Of a DNA stretch of 12,948 bases, positions 1 to 6,510 are shown piece after piece. Made by a program: the position numbers and the translations under genes. The stretch is taken from positions 36,422 to 49,369 of the forward strand of contig DEJF01000073.1 of assembly GCA_002353225.1 (NCBI GenBank). The letters run 5' to 3'. The stretch is from Prevotella sp. UBA2755. GTDB taxonomy: Bacteria; Bacteroidota; Bacteroidia; Bacteroidales; Bacteroidaceae. The notes beneath the pieces are model-generated. The model did no database searches, had not been told where the DNA came from, and saw only the letters and a program-made list of their open reading frames with translations. Every line of letters begins with the position of its first letter. Position 1 is the first letter of the stretch.

Positions 1-198
1 TTAACGGAGACACAACAGGTCACGAACCTGCTTCATGTTAGATACGTCAACGATGGTAGAACCTACCAAGTTGCGCTTCTGCTTCTTGGTCTTCTTCGTC
101 AGAATGTGACTGTGGTAAGCGTGGTGTCTCTTGACCTTACCTGTACCCGTGAACGAGAATCTCTTCTTCGCACCGGAATTTGTCTTTACTTTTGGCAT
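1..198 (-). CDS. rpmI: 50S ribosomal protein L35
   Basis: Complete 65-residue L35, a small, very basic protein of the large ribosomal subunit. The start MPKVKTNSGAKKRF is the classic L35 N-terminus, and the Lys/Arg/His-rich stretch through residue 42 (KVKRHHAYHSH, KKTKKQKR) is the rRNA-binding part typical of the family. Length matches the usual 64-66 residues. The stop codon is the first three bases of the window, so the gene is intact and the window edge falls at its end. It follows infC by 99 nt on the same strand and shares its promoter; I see none in the gap. By the conserved infC-rpmI-rplT order, rplT (L20) should lie just beyond the left edge. No Shine-Dalgarno precedes the ATG, only an A/T-rich leader, which is normal in Bacteroidota. 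Identification is essentially certain. Confidence 0.97.
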   Translation of the reverse strand: MPKVKTNSGAKKRFSFTGTGKVKRHHAYHSHILTKKTKKQKRNLVGSTIVDVSNMKQVRDLLCLR

Positions 199-272
199 TG
201 TTTTAATTATTTAAATTGTTACTATAAATCGGCGACTACGCATATACCGGGCGCGCCACCTTACTTTCTCAT

Positions 273-292
273 AACCTTAGACCTTAGACCTT
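273..292 (-). repeat. Short tandem repeat, 7-bp unit, in the infC-rpmI spacer
   Basis: On the minus strand the mRNA just after the infC stop reads AAGGTCT AAGGTCT AAGGTT, two full and one partial copy of a 7-base unit. The rest of the 99-nt spacer contains a GGCGCGCC palindrome (250-257) and an A/T-rich stretch before rpmI. In other bacteria L20 represses this operon through a structured leader. Nothing here is clear enough to call such a site. Confidence 0.5.
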
Positions 293-297
293 TGCCC

Positions 298-984
298 CTA
301 ATCCTCACTCTCCGTGAGTTTCTTCAGGGCATCGGCACTGATCTTCGCATTAGCGAACAATCCACCATTCGACGGAGCCTGCTCAGCCTGCTGTCTCTCA
401 GCCTCCTTCGCCTCAGCGATAGAAGCCTCACGGTCACGAGCCTGCTGACTCTTCTTTGCCACACCAGCCTTCTTAGGAGCGAGATAGAGGAACATCTTCT
501 TACCTTCCAGCGAGGGCATACCCTCTACCTTACCATACTCCTCCAGATCATTGGCGAAACGCAGCAACAACACCTCACCCTGCTCTTTGAAAAGGATAGA
601 ACGACCACGGAAGAACACGTACGCACGTACCTTATTACCATCCTCAAGGAACTCTTTGGCGTGCTTCAGTTTAAACTGGTAGTCGTGCTCATCGGTCTGG
701 GGTCCGAAACGAATCTCCTTCACCTCCACCTTCACTTGCTTCGCCTTCATCTCTTTCTGGCGTTTCTTCTGCTGGTAGAGGAACTTCGAGTAGTCGATCA
801 AGCGACATACCGGGGGATTCGCATTCGGCGAGATCTCCACCAGGTCAACACCCTGGTCACGCGCCATATCTAATGCCTGACGGGTAGGAACGACAGTGCT
901 TCCACCCTCGCCTACGATACGTACCTCACGAACACGAATCTGCTCGTTAATGCGGTACTGATTCTTCATGTTGTCATTCTTCAT
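298..984 (-). CDS. infC: Translation initiation factor IF-3 with C-terminal extension
   Basis: IF-3 binds the 30S subunit, keeps it apart from 50S and proofreads initiator tRNA and start-codon pairing. Residues 8-75 form the N-terminal domain (YRINEQIRVREVRIVG, then DLVEISPNANPPVCRLIDYSKF). A Lys-rich linker follows (72-90). The C-terminal domain runs about 91-172 (KEIRFGPQTDEHDYQFK, VFFRGRS, ending APKK). Canonical IF-3 stops near there at about 180 residues. This one continues for 56 more, rich in Ala, Glu, Gln and Lys and probably helical or disordered. The first of two nearby ATGs (984 and 969) is used here because it also lies downstream of the promoter; the second is possible. The start is ATG, not the AUU that E. 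coli uses for autoregulation. rpmI follows. The usual upstream thrS is absent from the next 690 bp. The function is certain; the role of the tail is unknown. Confidence 0.97.
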   Translation of the reverse strand: MKNDNMKNQYRINEQIRVREVRIVGEGGSTVVPTRQALDMARDQGVDLVEISPNANPPVCRLIDYSKFLYQQKKRQKEMKAKQVKVEVKEIRFGPQTDEHDYQFKLKHAKEFLEDGNKVRAYVFFRGRSILFKEQGEVLLLRFANDLEEYGKVEGMPSLEGKKMFLYLAPKKAGVAKKSQQARDREASIAEAKEAERQQAEQAPSNGGLFANAKISADALKKLTESED

Positions 985-1022
985 CGACTATCTTTCTCGA
1001 CTGTAATTTCTCAAATTGGGTG

Positions 1023-1054
1023 CAAAGATAGTGCAAATCGAACAAAAAACCAAA
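1023..1054 (-). promoter_or_regulatory. Promoter of infC-rpmI (Bacteroidota sigma type)
   Basis: On the minus strand TTTG (1051-1054), a 20-nt spacer and TATCTTTG (1023-1030) match the Bacteroidota TTTG / TAnnTTTG promoter. Transcription should begin near 1016, giving a leader of about 30 nt before the infC ATG at 984. The -33 box sits inside a small hairpin, CCAAAT-ATT-ATTTGG (1050-1064), which is flanked by runs of A and T and could act as a weak terminator for read-through from upstream. Confidence 0.8.
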
Positions 1055-1256
1055 TATTATTTGGATTTTTTTGAGATGCAGCCTATCTTCATGCCTTCAA
1101 AGAAGGCTTAAAGTTACGTAATCGCCCCCAGTCGCTTTGACTTTTGTCAAAGAATAAGTGAAAGCAAGTGAGTATATCAAACAGTTGCTGGTAACAACGA
1201 GGCGGCAACGGTGACAAGTAACGATGAAATACTATATACTAAATTTAGATTTCAGT
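1055..1256. other. Non-coding spacer with two small perfect hairpins
   Basis: No coding frame here is credible. Two short perfect stem-loops stand out: GCCTTC-AAA-GAAGGC (1093-1107) and CTTTGAC-TTTT-GTCAAAG (1135-1152). Neither is followed by a T-run, so they are poor terminators. I see no promoter other than the infC one. The rest, up to the inverted repeat beginning at 1257, shows nothing I can name. Confidence 0.5.
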
Positions 1257-1579
1257 TATTTCCTGCATTTCTTGCACCTACACCTGTTTTTAATAGCGAT
1301 ACCACGGATGCAGGATAGCGGTGCTTTGCATAAAGTATGCATATTCTTGGTATAGGGTGTACATATACCCTGTATGGGGCATCCGAAGTACCGGAACAGA
1401 CTGTCCGAGGCACCCGGACTAACAATACCTAAAACTCAGACAAGTTTTGGAACTAACATGAATGACTGTCAATCATCATACGAGGTGCAGGTTCGGGTGC
1501 AATTTTTGTGTGACTTAGAGAGTTTCTCAAACACTCAACATACTGATTTACAAGATGTTTGCAAGTAGTGCAGGAAATA
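1257..1579. repeat. Candidate MITE-like or dispersed repeat bounded by 20-bp inverted repeats
   Basis: The left end TATTTCCTGCATTTCTTGCA (1257-1276) and the reverse complement of 1560-1579 (TATTTCCTGCACTACTTGCA) match at 17 of 20 positions, enclosing 323 bp. Inside are several stem-loops: TGCATA-AAG-TATGCA (about 1328-1342), GGTATA...TATACC around 1350-1370, and GTCCG...CGGAC around 1403-1419. There is also a repeated GGTGCA/GGGTGCA. A short open frame on each strand crosses the segment, but neither has a convincing start, codon pattern or domain. I see no target-site duplication and no transposase. It could be a non-autonomous mobile element, a recombined remnant or a structured RNA locus. 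The inverted ends are seen directly; calling it a mobile repeat is inference. Confidence 0.45.
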
Positions 1580-1620
1580 TGTCATATTGATTATCAATCG
1601 CCAACTCTAAAGGTTTCATA

Positions 1621-1660
1621 AAAAAAAGGTGTGCTTGGAAATTTCCTGCACACCTTTTTA
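1621..1660 (-). terminator. Intrinsic terminator of the glycogen operon
   Basis: On the minus strand a GGTGTGC/GCACACC stem (1628-1634 with 1648-1654), flanked by A and T runs, is followed by seven U residues. It lies about 20 nt after the glgP stop codon. The flanking A-run means it could also work on the plus strand, though no plus-strand gene needs it. The loop side contains ATTTCCTGCA, the same 10 bases found at the ends of the 1257-1579 segment. Confidence 0.85.
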
Positions 1661-1678
1661 TGATAGATGATCGTTTTA

Positions 1679-4249
1679 TTACATGTTAGGCAACTCCAGC
1701 CACTTCACGTAACAGAAGTCCTGACGGTGAGGCAGGTTCTTGTTCTTCGGATACATGCGGATAGCAGACTTGTACTGACCGAAGCGCTGTGGAGCGAGGT
1801 CAGCCTCGAAGGTGTAGTTGTTTCCATCCTTACCGGTCATCTTCAGTGGCTCAATGTTATAAACACGCTCTTGACCATCTTTATCAACAAAGACATTCAC
1901 CTTCTCCAGTCCTACAGCATCATCGAGACCCTGCTCGTTGATAACATATTTGATATGATACTTGGTTCCTGCCTCCAGACCTGTAGCGGGGAAGTCCCAC
2001 TCACAGTTTACCACATTGATGGCATCCCAACGCTCGGCAACAGCCTCTTTCCACTGAGCGATTTCCTTGGCAAGACGATTGTCATTCTTAGAGAGTTCCT
2101 TGAAGCGTTTAGCCTCTTTCTCGTAGAACTTAGAATAGTAGTCGTCGAGTTGGCGCTTCATGGTGTAGTGAGGTGCGATCTGTGCGATAGAGTTCTTGAT
2201 GACCTTGATCCAGCCCTTGCTGATGCCCTTCTTATCCTTATCGTAATAAAGAGGAATAATCTCGTTCTCTAACAGACCATAGATAGTAGCGGCATCGAGT
2301 TGATCCTGATAGCCCTGATTGGTGTAGGTACGCTTCTCTGTAAGAGCCCATCCGGCACCCTCACGATAACCTTCCAGCCACCAACCGTCTTTCACTGACA
2401 AGTTAACAACACCGTTCATCTCAGCCTTCTCACCTGATGTACCAGAAGCCTCGAGAGGACGTGTCGGGGTATTCATCCAGATATCAACACCACTGACAAG
2501 ACGACGAGCCAACAGGAAGTCATAGTCCTCAAGGAAGATAATCTTACCCTGGAACTCATCACGCTGTGAGATCTCGAATATCTTCTGGATAAGTCCCTGA
2601 CCAGCACCATCGGCGGGGTGAGCCTTACCTGCGAACAGGAAGATAACAGGACGCTCTGGATTGTTGACAATCTTGCTCAGACGCTCAAGGTCAGTGAAGA
2701 GCAGGTGCGCACGTTTATAAGTAGCAAAACGACGGCAGAAGCCGATAACCAACGCATTAGGATTGAAGCGCTCTACCAATTTCACGACACGGGCGGGGTC
2801 ACCCTGATTCTTCAACCATGTCTCCGTAAACTGAACGGCGATATAGTCGAACAACTTCTTTTTCAGAGCCTTACGGGTCTCCCATACCTCCTCATCGGGA
2901 CAGTTGTAGATACCATGCCAGATATCCTCGTTGGACTGGTCGCTCATGTGCTTCTCGTCGAAGTACTTAGCATAGACACGACGCCACTCGGTAGCACACC
3001 AGGTGGGGAAGTGCACACCATTGGTGACATAACCCACGTGGTTCTCCTCTGGATAGTAACCGTTCCAGATAGGAGCGAACATCTGCTGGCTGACCCATCC
3101 GTGCAACTTAGACACACCATTCACCTCCTGACAGGTGTTGCAGGCGAAAGTTGACATACAGAACTTCTCACCCTTGTCATCTGGATTGGTACGTCCCATG
3201 CCGATGAACTCGTCCCATGAAATACCAAGCTTGGCAGGATAGCCACCCATGTACTTACCGAACAGACCCTCGTCGAAGTAGTCGTGACCAGCAGGAACAG
3301 GGGTATGTACGGTATAGAGGGAAGAGGCGCGGACAAGTTCCAGAGCCTGGTTGAATGACAGACCACCCTCGATATAGTCGCACAGACGCTGCAGGTTACA
3401 GAGGGCAGCATGTCCCTCATTGCAGTGATAGACATCTTTCTTGATACCGAGTTTCTTCAACAGCAGCATACCACCGATACCCAACAGGATCTCCTGCTTC
3501 AGACGGTTCTCCCAGTCACCGCCATAGAGGCTGTGGGTGATGGGCTTGTCGAAGTCGGAGTTCATCTCGTTATCGGTATCCAGCAGATACAGTTTCACAC
3601 GACCGACATTGACACACCATACGTATGCATGTACCTGATAGTTGGTGTAAGGAACATCAATCACCAAGGGGTTGCCGTCCTTGTCGAGCTGACGCACGAT
3701 AGGCAGTGAACCGAAGTTCTGTGACTCGTAGTTGGCAATCTGCTGTCCGTCCATCGACAGGCTCTGTGTGAAGTAACCGAAACGATAGAGGAAACCGACG
3801 GCACACATATCGACATTAGAGTCGGAAGCCTCCTTCACATAGTCACCGGCAAGCATTCCCAGACCACCGGAGTAGATCTTCAGGGCTGAGTGGATACCGT
3901 ACTCCATGCAGAAGTAAGCGACAGAAGGACGACTGGCGTCAGGCTTCACGTCCATGTACTTGCGGAACAGGTCATAGACATTCTTGATGCGCTTCATCAG
4001 TGCCTTGTCTTTCAGTATCTCTTCCTTACGCTCAAAACTCAGACGCTCCAGCAACATCACTGGGTTGTGCTTCACATCGTGATAAAGCTCAGGGTCAAGG
4101 TCACGAAACAGGTCACGTGCCTCATAGTTCCAAACCCACCACATGTTGTGGGCAATCTCGTCCAAACACTTCAGTTGCTCGGGAAGACTTGACTTTACCA
4201 TCAACTCCTTCCACTGTGGAGCATTTGCATAATCTGCTTTGATTTTCAT
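1679..4249 (-). CDS. glgP: Alpha-glucan (glycogen) phosphorylase, GT35
   Basis: An 856-residue cytoplasmic enzyme that removes glucose from the non-reducing ends of glycogen or maltodextrin with phosphate, giving glucose 1-phosphate. The N-terminal roughly 100 residues (IAHNMWWVWNYEARDLF) match the extra N-terminal domain of the non-muscle type of phosphorylase. The catalytic core shows IYSGGLGMLAGDY (125-137), VYHCNEGHAAL (273-283), VGYVTNGVH (406-413), GFCRRFATYKRAHLLF (503-518) and the pyridoxal-phosphate site EASGTSGEK, with the cofactor lysine at 608. In many homologues the residue before that lysine is Met; here it is Glu. Residues about 750-856 look like a C-terminal beta-rich domain. 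The gene starts 32 nt after the glycogen synthase stop and ends at a strong terminator, so it is the second gene of a two-gene glycogen operon. Family assignment is secure. The preferred substrate (glycogen or shorter dextrins) cannot be read from sequence. Confidence 0.95.
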   Translation of the reverse strand: MKIKADYANAPQWKELMVKSSLPEQLKCLDEIAHNMWWVWNYEARDLFRDLDPELYHDVKHNPVMLLERLSFERKEEILKDKALMKRIKNVYDLFRKYMDVKPDASRPSVAYFCMEYGIHSALKIYSGGLGMLAGDYVKEASDSNVDMCAVGFLYRFGYFTQSLSMDGQQIANYESQNFGSLPIVRQLDKDGNPLVIDVPYTNYQVHAYVWCVNVGRVKLYLLDTDNEMNSDFDKPITHSLYGGDWENRLKQEILLGIGGMLLLKKLGIKKDVYHCNEGHAALCNLQRLCDYIEGGLSFNQALELVRASSLYTVHTPVPAGHDYFDEGLFGKYMGGYPAKLGISWDEFIGMGRTNPDDKGEKFCMSTFACNTCQEVNGVSKLHGWVSQQMFAPIWNGYYPEENHVGYVTNGVHFPTWCATEWRRVYAKYFDEKHMSDQSNEDIWHGIYNCPDEEVWETRKALKKKLFDYIAVQFTETWLKNQGDPARVVKLVERFNPNALVIGFCRRFATYKRAHLLFTDLERLSKIVNNPERPVIFLFAGKAHPADGAGQGLIQKIFEISQRDEFQGKIIFLEDYDFLLARRLVSGVDIWMNTPTRPLEASGTSGEKAEMNGVVNLSVKDGWWLEGYREGAGWALTEKRTYTNQGYQDQLDAATIYGLLENEIIPLYYDKDKKGISKGWIKVIKNSIAQIAPHYTMKRQLDDYYSKFYEKEAKRFKELSKNDNRLAKEIAQWKEAVAERWDAINVVNCEWDFPATGLEAGTKYHIKYVINEQGLDDAVGLEKVNVFVDKDGQERVYNIEPLKMTGKDGNNYTFEADLAPQRFGQYKSAIRMYPKNKNLPHRQDFCYVKWLELPNM

Positions 4250-4281
4250 AATTAATAATTGTATTGAGTTTCTTTGTATTC

Positions 4282-5952
4282 TTATTGCTTAGCCTTCATA
4301 CGCTCCTCTGCCTTACGGAGAGCGATGTCGTATGCCTCATAATAGTACTTGATGAACTCGCTCCAAAGGGCTTTCTTCGAGAGCTCATCAGCATGCTTGC
4401 GACACTCGTCAACCTGTTTCTTACTCATCGTAGAGAAAGCGGCGACGGTATCCTTGATGGCATCTGCCACCTCTGAGTAGTTGTAGTCGGTACGATGGAT
4501 CACCTTCACACCATCCTCTATCTCACCATAGTGTCCGAATACCTTGTTAGCCCACAAGCCGAATCCTGCAAGGTCGGTAGTGATACAGGGCACCTTGAAG
4601 GCAACAGCCTCCAGCGGGGTATAGCCCCATGGCTCGTAATAGGAGGGATAGATGCAGAGGTCGTTACCCAGCACGACATCATAATAGTTCATATCCATGA
4701 TACCATCCTTGCTGTCAAGATAGCAAGGCAGGAAGATGACTTTCACGTTGTCTTCCTTACGGTTATGCATATCGTAGTATTTCATCATACCCAGCACATT
4801 GTCGTGGCTCATGTTATGCAACCAGTGGGTCACCTGCGGAACTTCCAACGGGGTGTCGTAAGACTGTCCGCTGGCAAGACGCTCCTGCAAGTCCTTACGG
4901 GGCTCTCCTACCCAACCGGGCACCTCGATGAAGGCAAGCACCTTCTTCTTCAGTTCCCTGTCACGCAGCAGACGGTTCATTGCCTCCACGAAGACGTCAA
5001 TACCCTTGTTACGGAACTCATAACGTCCGGAAGTGGATACAATCAGTGTGTCATCATCGAGGTTCTCTCCCAACAGGGCATTGGCAACCTCCAAAAGACG
5101 CTTGCGTGCCGCCTTGCGCTTCTTGGTGAAGGCGGCTCCCTTCGGTACGAAACTGTTGTCGAAACCGTTAGGCAGTACAACGTCAACAGGTTTGTCAAGC
5201 AGTTCCTTACACTCGTTGGCAGTGATGTCACTCACCGTCGTGAAACAGTCAACAAACATCGCCGTCTGCTTCTCAATGGAGTGCTTCGACTGCATGTTCA
5301 ACTCATCAGCCATCTGGTCGCCATGGTAAGCGAAGAGATAGTCGTAGAGGGGCTTCTGATTTCCTGCGATAGAACGACCGATGCTGGTGGCATGGGTCGT
5401 GAAGATGGTACCGATCTGAGGCAACACATTATTTATATATAATGCACCCAGTCCGCACATCCATTCGTTAGCATGGTAAATCACACGTTTCTTCGTTTTC
5501 AGTAGATAGTGATTGTAGTAGCTCTCTACTACCAAAGCAGCCGCATACGAGAACATCGATGCTTCGTCATAATCGCCATAAGCATGCAGTGAATCAACAT
5601 GGTAGTGCTCCCACAACCATGCGTAAATCTCATTCTTCTTTTCAAAGAACGGACGGAAATCCACTAAGATAGCGATTGGTTCTCCAGGAATTGTCCAGCG
5701 TCCTACCCTTACCGTCAGTCCGTTTTCCTTGGCTTCCCATTGCCACTCGGCAAAGAGCGCCTTGTCCTCACGGAAGTATGGGCTTTCTTTTTCCTGCCAA
5801 AAATCTGGACCTATAAAGATAATCTGGTCCTTCATTGCTTCCTGTAATGTCTTTGCACGAGTAGAGAGTACGGTATAGATACCGCCTACTTTGTTACAAA
5901 CTTCCCAACTCGACTCAAAGATACAATCAGGCTTTAACATTTCTTTTGCCAT
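4282..5952 (-). CDS. Glycogen synthase, eukaryote-type GT3 family
   Basis: A 556-residue glucosyltransferase that extends alpha-1,4-glucan chains. It resembles animal and fungal glycogen synthase (GT3) rather than bacterial ADP-glucose GlgA (GT5). Evidence: the N-terminal glycine loop KVGGIYTVLSTRA (21-33), HANEWMCG (160-167), FTTHATSIGR (184-193), PNGFD (261-265), SGRYEFRNKGID (308-319) and YEPWGYTPLEA (439-449), which holds the E-x7-E catalytic motif at 440 and 448, followed by CITTDLAGFG. GT3 enzymes use UDP-glucose, so that donor is inferred. The start at 5952 is chosen because a longer in-frame start at 6039 would lie upstream of the promoter box at 5975-5982. The gene leads an operon with glgP 32 nt downstream, pairing synthesis and breakdown. 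A branching enzyme or debranching enzyme is not present in the window. Confidence 0.94.
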   Translation of the reverse strand: MAKEMLKPDCIFESSWEVCNKVGGIYTVLSTRAKTLQEAMKDQIIFIGPDFWQEKESPYFREDKALFAEWQWEAKENGLTVRVGRWTIPGEPIAILVDFRPFFEKKNEIYAWLWEHYHVDSLHAYGDYDEASMFSYAAALVVESYYNHYLLKTKKRVIYHANEWMCGLGALYINNVLPQIGTIFTTHATSIGRSIAGNQKPLYDYLFAYHGDQMADELNMQSKHSIEKQTAMFVDCFTTVSDITANECKELLDKPVDVVLPNGFDNSFVPKGAAFTKKRKAARKRLLEVANALLGENLDDDTLIVSTSGRYEFRNKGIDVFVEAMNRLLRDRELKKKVLAFIEVPGWVGEPRKDLQERLASGQSYDTPLEVPQVTHWLHNMSHDNVLGMMKYYDMHNRKEDNVKVIFLPCYLDSKDGIMDMNYYDVVLGNDLCIYPSYYEPWGYTPLEAVAFKVPCITTDLAGFGLWANKVFGHYGEIEDGVKVIHRTDYNYSEVADAIKDTVAAFSTMSKKQVDECRKHADELSKKALWSEFIKYYYEAYDIALRKAEERMKAKQ

Positions 5953-5974
5953 TCTTATACATGTATATCGGCGA

Positions 5975-5982
5975 CAAAGGTA
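5975..5982 (-). promoter_or_regulatory. Promoter -7 box of the glycogen operon
   Basis: TACCTTTG on the minus strand fits TAnnTTTG and lies 22 nt before the synthase ATG, so the leader is only about 15 nt. There is no TTTG at the expected -33 position. A perfect 14-bp A/T palindrome, TTAAAAATTTTTAA (5984-5997), sits directly upstream of the box instead. The missing -33 box may mean activator dependence, but this is inference. Confidence 0.65.
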
Positions 5983-6058
5983 CTTAAAAATTTTTAAATC
6001 ATAGAACGTTTGTAGATATATTTTTAGACTTTTCCACAATTAATTGATTTAGATTTAG

Positions 6059-6066
6059 TACCTTTG
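6059..6066 (+). promoter_or_regulatory. Promoter -7 box of the small exported protein gene
   Basis: TACCTTTG matches TAnnTTTG and ends 13 nt before the ATG at 6080, so the predicted leader is only a few nucleotides long. No good TTTG -33 box is present. It faces away from the glycogen-operon promoter; the two boxes are separated by about 76 bp of very A/T-rich DNA. Confidence 0.6.
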
Positions 6067-6079
6067 CCGCCATAAAGTA

Positions 6080-6508
6080 ATGAAGATGAAAAGAACTGTT
6101 ATTGTTATACTTATGGGGCTTCTGATGCTTCCCGCCTTTGCACAAAATGAGGGTAAGTCTTTCAAAGGCTATTTCTATAATGACGAATATGAGGTATTCT
6201 TACGTATTAATTTCTACGATAAGAATATGAAGATACCAGGACAGGAATTATATGGGGAACTGCCTGGCTATCTTGGAAGGAAAAGACACTCGTTCTGTTG
6301 GGTCATGGTAGAGGCTGAGATTGAAAATGAGAAAAAGGCTTCCATGACAATGATCAACGACTTCGGCAGTGAGGACTTGAAGGCTTCACTGACTCGTAAG
6401 AACGACTCCATCTACATCTTCAAGCAGGAAAAAGGGAGCACTGTCAAGATACCAAAGAATGGTAAATGGCAGAAACTCCCTAAGACGCTTGAGTTTAAGA
6501 AACGCTGA
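6080..6508 (+). CDS. Small exported protein of unknown function
   Basis: A 142-residue protein I do not recognise. Residues 1-21 form a clear signal peptide (MKMKR basic start, hydrophobic core VIVILMGLLMLPAF, AFA-Q cleavage site), so the mature protein of about 121 residues should be periplasmic or secreted. It lacks a lipobox cysteine. The mature part alternates hydrophobic and charged residues, as a small beta-rich protein would, with an acidic/aromatic first half (GYFYNDEYEVFLRINFYD) and a Lys-rich end (KIPKNGKWQKLPKTLEFKKR). Only one Cys is present, so there is no disulfide. The ATG at 6080 is used; 6086 is also in frame and equally plausible given the very short leader. It is divergent from the glycogen operon and convergent with the TonB receptor gene, leaving just 2 bp between their stop codons and no terminator. 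The coding call is good; no function is proposed. Confidence 0.8.
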   Translation: MKMKRTVIVILMGLLMLPAFAQNEGKSFKGYFYNDEYEVFLRINFYDKNMKIPGQELYGELPGYLGRKRHSFCWVMVEAEIENEKKASMTMINDFGSEDLKASLTRKNDSIYIFKQEKGSTVKIPKNGKWQKLPKTLEFKKR

Positions 6509-6510
6509 TA

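Noticed and set aside
106..873. 255-codon plus-strand open frame opposite infC and rpmI
   Set aside because: It is antisense to two certain genes and very Leu/Thr-rich, as expected from reading their complement.
1256..1423. Minus-strand open frame ending NRCRCKKCRK, Cys/Lys-rich
   Set aside because: It has no start codon before an internal Met late in the frame, and it ends exactly in the left inverted repeat. It is best explained as a frame through a repeat element.
1374..1568. 64-codon plus-strand open frame in the infC-glgP spacer
   Set aside because: No promoter, ribosome site or domain. It lies within the inverted-repeat segment and the opposite strand is open for a similar length, so it is more likely repeat sequence than a gene.
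5953..6039. 29-residue N-terminal extension of glycogen synthase
   Set aside because: The extension begins upstream of the TACCTTTG box at 5975-5982 and has no family similarity; MAKEMLKPDC at 5952 is the natural start.
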